Origin: Thermoanaerobaculales bacterium
Lineage (GTDB): Bacteria; Acidobacteriota; Thermoanaerobaculia; Thermoanaerobaculales; Sulfomarinibacteraceae
Reading direction: 5' to 3'
Assembly (NCBI GenBank): GCA_025456145.1
Contig: JALOLD010000031.1
Location: 1 to 48,567, forward strand
Length of the DNA: 48,567 bases
Below, piece by piece: positions 43,717 to 48,567 of the stretch. The notes under the pieces are model-generated. The model saw only the letters and a program-made list of their open reading frames with translations. It was not told where the DNA came from and ran no database searches. Both the position numbers and the translations under genes were made by a program. The first letter of the stretch is position 1. Every line of letters begins with the position of its first letter.

Positions 43717-46377
43717 TCAGCTTTCCAGGAGGTTTCGACGGCGCAGCAGCCGAACCGCCGCACGGTGCCAATACGGGGTCACGCGGAAGCGGCCGCGGTC
43801 GTTGCGCAGCACCCCGACCTCGCTCAGCCGGTCGAGGTGGACCGTGACCATGGCGTCGCCGAGCCGCGTCACCTCCGCCGCCTCCGACCGGGTCAGGTTC
43901 TCGTGGACGATGGTCGCGGCGAGCAGGAACAGCCCGGCCTCGTCGAACCGCTCGAGGGACTCGAGCGGCGGCTCGCGGAACAGCCGGACCCGGTAGCCTC
44001 CCGTCTCATCGGGAACCAGCGACCGCAGGAAGAAGTGCAGCGCGACCCGCGGGTTGCCGTCGGCGTAGTCCCAGAGCAGGCGGGCGTACCCCTCCTCGCT
44101 CTCGACCAGCCGCGCCCGGTACGACACGCCCTCGACGCGGTCGACGACCAGGTCGCCGTAGTTGGGCGCGATCCCCGCCGCCGCCACCCGGGTGCGGATC
44201 AGCTCGCGGATGCTCTCGTCGCTCCAGTCGAGGAGGGCGATCCGATCGCGGAACAGCGCCCGCGCCGGTCGCACCACCTCGAGGTGGCGCCAGGCGAAGG
44301 CGCTCATCGCGCACACCCAGAAGACCCGTTCGCGGGTCCGCTCGACGAGCTCGCCGAAGGCGTCGAACACCGCGTAGCCGCCGACCGTGGCGAGCACCAG
44401 GTGCTGGGCCATGTCGAGGGCGATGATCCGCTGGGGGCCCGAGGCGAGGGCCTCGGCGAGCCGGTCGAGGTCCCACTCGGTCTCCGGCTCGGCGACGATC
44501 CGCCGTCCGAGCATGACCGCGAGGGCCGTGGCGGTGCGCGGCCTCTCGTCCATCGTGATGAGCTCGAGGGGCAGGCCGCCCGGGTCGATCCGCTGCAGCC
44601 AGGTGGTCTTGCCGACCCCACGCTCGCCGGTCAACAGGATGGGACCGCCGACCCCCGTCTCACGCCACGACGCGAGGGTCGCCTCGAGCCGGTCGAGGCC
44701 CGGGAAGTGGTCGACGGCGAGCGGCCCGGCCTGGACCGGCTCCTCGGTGAAGGCGGCGCACACCGCCTCGGGCAGGCGGTCGACCGCGCCGTCCGCATAG
44801 CCGTGGACCTCCGCCTGGCGCTCGATCCGGCGGCGGAAGACGAAGGCCAGCGCCCGCCGCGTCTGCTCGAAGCCGAGGGCGAGGTCGCGCGCGACGACGA
44901 CCAGCGCGTGCCCGGCCCACCAGATCACGCAGACCGGGGTGATGAGCACCCCGAGGAGCCGGCCCTGGCTGCGCCGCACCAGGTCCGAGAACCGTCCCGA
45001 AGGGTGGGCGGCGAGGTAGGCCTCGGCGGTCGGCTTGCGCCAGGCGAAGGCGACACCGAGGAAGATCGCCGCGGCGACCAGCCACGAGAAGCGGACGACC
45101 ACGTGGTAGATGTAGCCGCGCCCGACGACGCGCTCGGCGACGAGCAGCAGGACCAGGATCGGGATGGCGAGCCGCATCGCCCAGCTCACCGTCGCGATCA
45201 GCTTGTCGCGACGCTTCGCCGCGAGCCGTAGGCCGTACCGGTGGGCGATCCGCAGGGTCAGTGCCACCACCAACGCGATGGCCAGGCGGTACAGGCCGTA
45301 GAGCAGCGCGATCTCGAGCACGACCTGGATCTCGAGCGCGATCATGAACGGCCCGACGGCCCACTTGGCGCCGATCACCGCCGCGACGAAGACGAGCCAC
45401 GGGATGGCCGCCTCGACGAGGATCAGGACACCCTCGGCACGCCGCCTCCCGGGGACCGTAGCGGTCAGCCGGAGCAGCCAGCGTTCGAAGGCACCGAACC
45501 ACGACCGCCAGCGGGAGCGGAGCCAGAGGGCGACCACGATCACCAGCGCGAGCTTGAGCACGGCGCCCGAGATCGCACCGATGACGAAGAGGTCGTGGCT
45601 CCAGATCTCGGCGCTCTCGACCTGGTGGCGTCGGGTCTCGGTGTAGGCCTGCAGCCACAAACCGATGTGATCGAGCTCCCGCCGGAGCTGGGCGATACCT
45701 TCGCGGCTCAGACCGAGCACCCGCTCGCGGCGCTCCGGCGAGAGCCCGGCGATCGCGTCGACGCGGACCTCGTTGAGGCGCCGGACGAGCTCGATCCGGC
45801 GCTCGGTCGTCTCCCAGCGGACCTGGCCCTCGACCCGCCGCGCCGCGGCCGCCGCCTCGTCGAGCCCGGCGAGCCGATCGCGGATCGCCTCGACGGCCTC
45901 GCGGTAGCGCGCCGCGTCGAGGCTGTCGAGGTCGAGATCCGGCGCGTAGGACGGCACCCGGCTGGGCGCGGAGAGCGCCGCGAAGGCCTCGCCGAGGCGA
46001 CGGCGGGCGACGCCGAGCTCGGCGACCGCCCGGTCGTAGATCGGGTCGGCGGGTCGCTGATCGGCGACCGCGGCGCGCAGGCCGATCGCGAGCTCGGCGG
46101 CGTGCTCGATTGCCGCCTGGGTCTCGGCGGCGTCGGTCTCGCCGGCGCGCGCCAGCTCGTCGCGGAGCCCGGCGATCGCGTCGGCGACCTCGTCGAGCCG
46201 CGCGATCTCGGCCTCGAGCTCTCGCTCGACCCCGGTCGCGGCGGCCGGCATCGGATCCCCGCCGGTCGCGACCGGGTCGGGCGACGCCGGACCGGTCGGA
46301 GCCTGCGCCCCGACGCCGGCCGGCAGGCTCAGGCCGATCATGATGCCGATCAACGTCGAAACCAGGCGCCTCTCCAT
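43717..46377 (-). CDS. Large membrane NTPase next to MscS, function unknown
   Basis: 886 residues. Signal peptide or anchor (MERRLVSTLIGIMIGLSLP), a periplasmic coiled-coil region (about 45-280, rich in Ala/Glu/Arg), four to seven transmembrane segments (about 285-480, ending LITPVCVIWWAGHALVVVA), then a cytoplasmic NTPase domain: Walker A LLTGERGVGKTTWLQ near residue 580, Walker B IIALDMAQHLV and a helical, winged-helix-like C-terminus (TRSEAAEVTRLGDAMVTVHLDRLSEVGVL). The NTPase belongs to the broad AAA/STAND group. GGAGGAA lies 9 nt before the ATG at 46377. Its neighbours suggest a role in sensing or gating MscS, but this is inference. Confidence 0.83.
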   Translation of the reverse strand: MERRLVSTLIGIMIGLSLPAGVGAQAPTGPASPDPVATGGDPMPAAATGVERELEAEIARLDEVADAIAGLRDELARAGETDAAETQAAIEHAAELAIGLRAAVADQRPADPIYDRAVAELGVARRRLGEAFAALSAPSRVPSYAPDLDLDSLDAARYREAVEAIRDRLAGLDEAAAAARRVEGQVRWETTERRIELVRRLNEVRVDAIAGLSPERRERVLGLSREGIAQLRRELDHIGLWLQAYTETRRHQVESAEIWSHDLFVIGAISGAVLKLALVIVVALWLRSRWRSWFGAFERWLLRLTATVPGRRRAEGVLILVEAAIPWLVFVAAVIGAKWAVGPFMIALEIQVVLEIALLYGLYRLAIALVVALTLRIAHRYGLRLAAKRRDKLIATVSWAMRLAIPILVLLLVAERVVGRGYIYHVVVRFSWLVAAAIFLGVAFAWRKPTAEAYLAAHPSGRFSDLVRRSQGRLLGVLITPVCVIWWAGHALVVVARDLALGFEQTRRALAFVFRRRIERQAEVHGYADGAVDRLPEAVCAAFTEEPVQAGPLAVDHFPGLDRLEATLASWRETGVGGPILLTGERGVGKTTWLQRIDPGGLPLELITMDERPRTATALAVMLGRRIVAEPETEWDLDRLAEALASGPQRIIALDMAQHLVLATVGGYAVFDAFGELVERTRERVFWVCAMSAFAWRHLEVVRPARALFRDRIALLDWSDESIRELIRTRVAAAGIAPNYGDLVVDRVEGVSYRARLVESEEGYARLLWDYADGNPRVALHFFLRSLVPDETGGYRVRLFREPPLESLERFDEAGLFLLAATIVHENLTRSEAAEVTRLGDAMVTVHLDRLSEVGVLRNDRGRFRVTPYWHRAAVRLLRRRNLLES

Positions 46378-46430
46378 CGCACCGTTCCTCCGGGCCGCGC
46401 GCGGCCCCGTCATGCCGGCCGCGATGGCGC

Positions 46431-47627
46431 TCACCTCGGCCCCTCCGCCGGCTCGGCGACCCGGATGCTCGGCCTGACCAGCGGCAGCAGCGCGAGGCCG
46501 GGCACGGCCAGCGCGGTGGTCACCGCGAAGTAGGCGGCATAGCCCCAGGCCTCGACCCCGAGGCCCGAGAAGGCGCCGACCACATCGCGGGTCAGGGCGA
46601 ACAGCGCCGACAGGATGGCGTACTGGCTCGCCGCGTGCTCGCGGTCGCACAGGTTCATCAGAAAGGAAAGAAAGGCCGCGGTCCCGAGACCCTGGGTGAA
46701 GCTCTCGACCACCGACGCGACATAGATGCTCTGGCGGGGCAGCTCGAGGGCCGCCACCGCGACATAGCCGAGGTTGGAGACCATCTGGGCGAGGCCGAGC
46801 CAGAGCAGGGCCCGGAAGATCCCGTAGCGGTTGGTGAACCAGCCGCCGACCAGGGCGCCGAGGATGGTCAGGACCACGCCGAGGCTCACCGAAATGGCGC
46901 CGATCTCCTCGAGCGTGTAGCCGCGGTCGACCCAGAAGGGCTTGACCATCCGCCCGAGGGTCGAGTCGCCGAGCTTGTAGAGCAGGACGAAGGCAACCAC
47001 CGGGAGCATCTGCCAGCGCAGTGCCCAGCGCAGGACCGGGCGGATGGCGTGACGCCGCGCCGTTTCTTCGAGCGCGACCCGCGGGCTGAGCCAGGCCACC
47101 GCCGCCAGACCCACAAAGGTCCCGGCGAGCGCGAACCACAACGGCGTCCACCCGAGCGTGCCCGCGAGGAAGATGAACCCCCCGCCGCCGGCGAGCAGCG
47201 CCACCCGCGCCGCCGAGACCCGCATGCCGTTGATGCTGCCGACCGTGTCCGGGGTCGAGACGTCGACCGCGTAGGCGTCGATCGCGATGTCCTGGGTCGC
47301 CGACGCGGTGGTGAAGAGCAGCAGCAAACCCCACATCAGCCACGACGGTCTCGAAGGGTCGAGGGGGACGATGGCCAGGGTCGTCGCGCCGAGGGTGAAC
47401 AGGGCGACGGTGATCCAGTGCTGGCGATGGCCCCAGCGGTCGACCAGCGGCGCCCACAGCATCTTCCAGGTCCAGGGCAGCGAGAGCAGGCTCATCAGCC
47501 CGATCTCGGCGAGCGACACCCCGTGGACCCGGAAGAACACCGGCCAGACGTCGTAGGCGATCCCGAAGGGCAGGCCCTCGGCGAAGTAGAGGACCGCGAT
47601 CCAGGCGAGCACCTTGCGCTGGTTCAC
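46431..47627 (-). CDS. AmpG-like MFS permease
   Basis: 398 residues, twelve hydrophobic segments of the major facilitator type. The AmpG/SLC33 signature YFAEGLPFGIAYDVWPVFFR is at the N-terminus, and FTTASATQDIAIDAYAVD is near residue 110 as in this family. AmpG imports anhydro-muropeptides released by lytic transglycosylases (one is encoded at 10848) for recycling. The GTG start at 47627 has a TAGAAT box 6 nt upstream and no ribosome binding site. It precedes the membrane NTPase by 53 bases. Confidence 0.9.
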   Translation of the reverse strand: MNQRKVLAWIAVLYFAEGLPFGIAYDVWPVFFRVHGVSLAEIGLMSLLSLPWTWKMLWAPLVDRWGHRQHWITVALFTLGATTLAIVPLDPSRPSWLMWGLLLLFTTASATQDIAIDAYAVDVSTPDTVGSINGMRVSAARVALLAGGGGFIFLAGTLGWTPLWFALAGTFVGLAAVAWLSPRVALEETARRHAIRPVLRWALRWQMLPVVAFVLLYKLGDSTLGRMVKPFWVDRGYTLEEIGAISVSLGVVLTILGALVGGWFTNRYGIFRALLWLGLAQMVSNLGYVAVAALELPRQSIYVASVVESFTQGLGTAAFLSFLMNLCDREHAASQYAILSALFALTRDVVGAFSGLGVEAWGYAAYFAVTTALAVPGLALLPLVRPSIRVAEPAEGPR

Positions 47628-47633
47628 CGCAGG

Positions 47634-47639
47634 ATTCTA
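47634..47639 (-). promoter_or_regulatory. -10 box of the AmpG-like gene, probably leaderless
   Basis: TAGAAT on the minus strand, 6 nt before the GTG start at 47627. It overlaps the stop codon of the upstream hydrolase gene. Confidence 0.5.
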
Positions 47640-48359
47640 AGCCATTCGCTCTCCGGCGGTCGTCGCGAGCAGCGAGGCGACGAGGCGGAACACCGCCGGC
47701 GAGGCGACCAGCCCGAGGTGGCTCGAGACGACCTCGTGGTGCCGGACGTCGGGGCTTCGGCGGTCGAGGCAGGCACGCCAGCCGACGACCCCGTCGGAGC
47801 GGCTGTAGACCGCCTCGATCGGGACGCGGATCGGCGCCGCCTCGCGGGCCTCAACCTCGGCCTCGATGCGGTCGAGGTCGTGGCCCTTGCGAACATAGAT
47901 CGGCGCCGAGGCGGTGTACTTCGGGCCGCCGACCACCGGCGCGCCGAGGGTGACGACCCGGGTCACGAGATCGGGGCGCTCGCGCGCCACCTCGCGCGCC
48001 AGGAAACCGCCAAGGCTCCATCCGACGAGCCGCAGCGGAAGGCCGGTCTCCCCGGCGATGGCAGCGGCGCGCTCGACGAGGGCCTCGATCAGCGCCGGCA
48101 CGCGGCCGTGGTTGCGGCCGAGGCCCCAGCCGCGGGCGTCCCAACCGAGCGAGCCGAGAAAGCCCCGCAGGCTCTCGGTCCAGCCGTCGTCGGTGGCGAA
48201 GCCGGGCGCCACCAGCACCGGCGATCCGTCGCCGCGCGGGGACGAACGCCGGAGCCGCGGCAGCGTCAGGCGCATCGCCGCCCACTCGACGGCGATCCGC
48301 GCCTCGCCGAGCAGAGCGAGGCGCGACGGCGGGGCGAGACGTCGATCGGGTCGCGCCAT
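47637..48359 (-). CDS. Alpha/beta hydrolase
   Basis: 240 residues. PVLVAPGFATDDGWTESLRGFL, then the nucleophile elbow LVGWSLGGFLAREVA (Ser at the centre), a candidate acid in AVYSRSDGVVGW and a final catalytic His in SSHLGLV. The fold matches esterase/lipase-type alpha/beta hydrolases of 200-250 residues; the substrate is unknown. No signal peptide. A TAGAGT box sits 6 nt before the ATG and there is no ribosome binding site. Confidence 0.9.
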   Translation of the reverse strand: MARPDRRLAPPSRLALLGEARIAVEWAAMRLTLPRLRRSSPRGDGSPVLVAPGFATDDGWTESLRGFLGSLGWDARGWGLGRNHGRVPALIEALVERAAAIAGETGLPLRLVGWSLGGFLAREVARERPDLVTRVVTLGAPVVGGPKYTASAPIYVRKGHDLDRIEAEVEAREAAPIRVPIEAVYSRSDGVVGWRACLDRRSPDVRHHEVVSSHLGLVASPAVFRLVASLLATTAGERMA

Positions 48360-48365
48360 CGCGCG

Positions 48366-48371
48366 ACTCTA
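48366..48371 (-). promoter_or_regulatory. -10 box of the hydrolase gene, probably leaderless
   Basis: TAGAGT on the minus strand, 6 nt before the ATG at 48359. No Shine-Dalgarno sequence. The region further upstream is the composite repeat. Confidence 0.5.
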
Positions 48372-48374
48372 CCG

Positions 48375-48567
48375 CATCCAGCTGCATCGTCCGCGTCCGC
48401 GTCTGATGCGGCGGCAGTTCCCGCGTCCGCGTCCGAGTCCGAGTCCGCGTCCGAGTCCGGGCCCGTTCCCGATGTCAGCGGCAGCGGCAGCGGCAGCGGC
48501 AGCGGCAGCGGCAGCGGCAGCGGCAGCGGCAGCGGCAGCGGCAGCGGCAGCGGCAGCGGCAGCGGCA
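48375..48567 (+). repeat. Composite hexamer repeat running off the window edge
   Basis: GTCCGC and GAGTCC units (48389-48460), the linker CCCGATG (48468-48474), then a nearly perfect (GCAGCG)n run of about 15 units to the end of the window. It is the longest and purest copy of the composite repeat seen here and clearly continues beyond 48567. No gene. Confidence 0.85.

Noticed and set aside
48475..48567. Regular (GCAGCG)n run as a possible CRISPR array
   Set aside because: The period is 6 bases with no spacers, and there are no cas genes. It is a simple repeat.

Overview
The window is about 48.6 kb of very GC-rich DNA (roughly 70%) from a Gram-negative-type bacterium. It carries SPOR, AmpG, lipoprotein, MoxR/DUF58/transglutaminase and SMC genes. 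Anaerobic or low-potential electron metabolism is suggested by a pyruvate:ferredoxin oxidoreductase and a multihaem cytochrome/NrfD module. The mix of genes, the G+C, the secreted proteins with C-terminal sorting-like tails and the many low-complexity intergenic repeats would fit an Acidobacteriota (for example Thermoanaerobaculia-like) chromosome. That placement is inference, because the window has no rRNA or other marker that settles it.

Layout. 1-8.4 kb, minus strand: a truncated tmk, then a run read right to left of moxR, a DUF58 gene, a transglutaminase gene, nfeD, a slipin, a SPOR protein and lipA. 8.7-13.9 kb: a low-GC secreted propeller-like protein with a sorting-type tail, a XerC/D recombinase, a lytic transglycosylase, a lipoprotein, a small hypothetical, an inositol-monophosphatase-family gene and a TPR protein. 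14-18.6 kb: PFOR plus a dihydroorotate-dehydrogenase-like partner. 18.8-21.3 kb, minus strand: an MBL-fold hydrolase, purine nucleoside phosphorylase and a PIN/Phd toxin-antitoxin pair. 21.6-25.1 kb: smc. 25.1-32.5 kb: a complete histidine operon. 32.5-36.6 kb: secreted proteins, including a caspase-like candidate, and a YitT-family protein. 37-38.5 kb: a LipM-type octanoyltransferase and a DUF502 protein. 38.6-41.8 kb: a four-gene membrane electron-transfer module. 41.8-48.4 kb, minus strand: an alpha/beta hydrolase, an AmpG-like permease, a membrane NTPase, MscS and CorA.

The central system is the histidine operon. A leader peptide with six His codons (25304-25351) lies before an intrinsic terminator and hisG. 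The whole ten-step pathway then follows in seven genes that overlap each other by 1-4 bases. Two are fusions: HisC joined to a HAD phosphatase (steps 7-8), and a triple HisA-HisI-HisE protein (steps 2-4).

Two patterns recur across the window. Several genes have a TANNNT -10 box exactly 6-7 nt before the start codon and no Shine-Dalgarno sequence, which suggests leaderless transcription. The intergenic regions hold a composite repeat made of (GTCCGC/GAGTCC)n, a CCCGATG linker and (GCAGCG)n. They also hold several long-armed inverted repeats. No rRNA, tRNA, CRISPR array or insertion sequence was seen.
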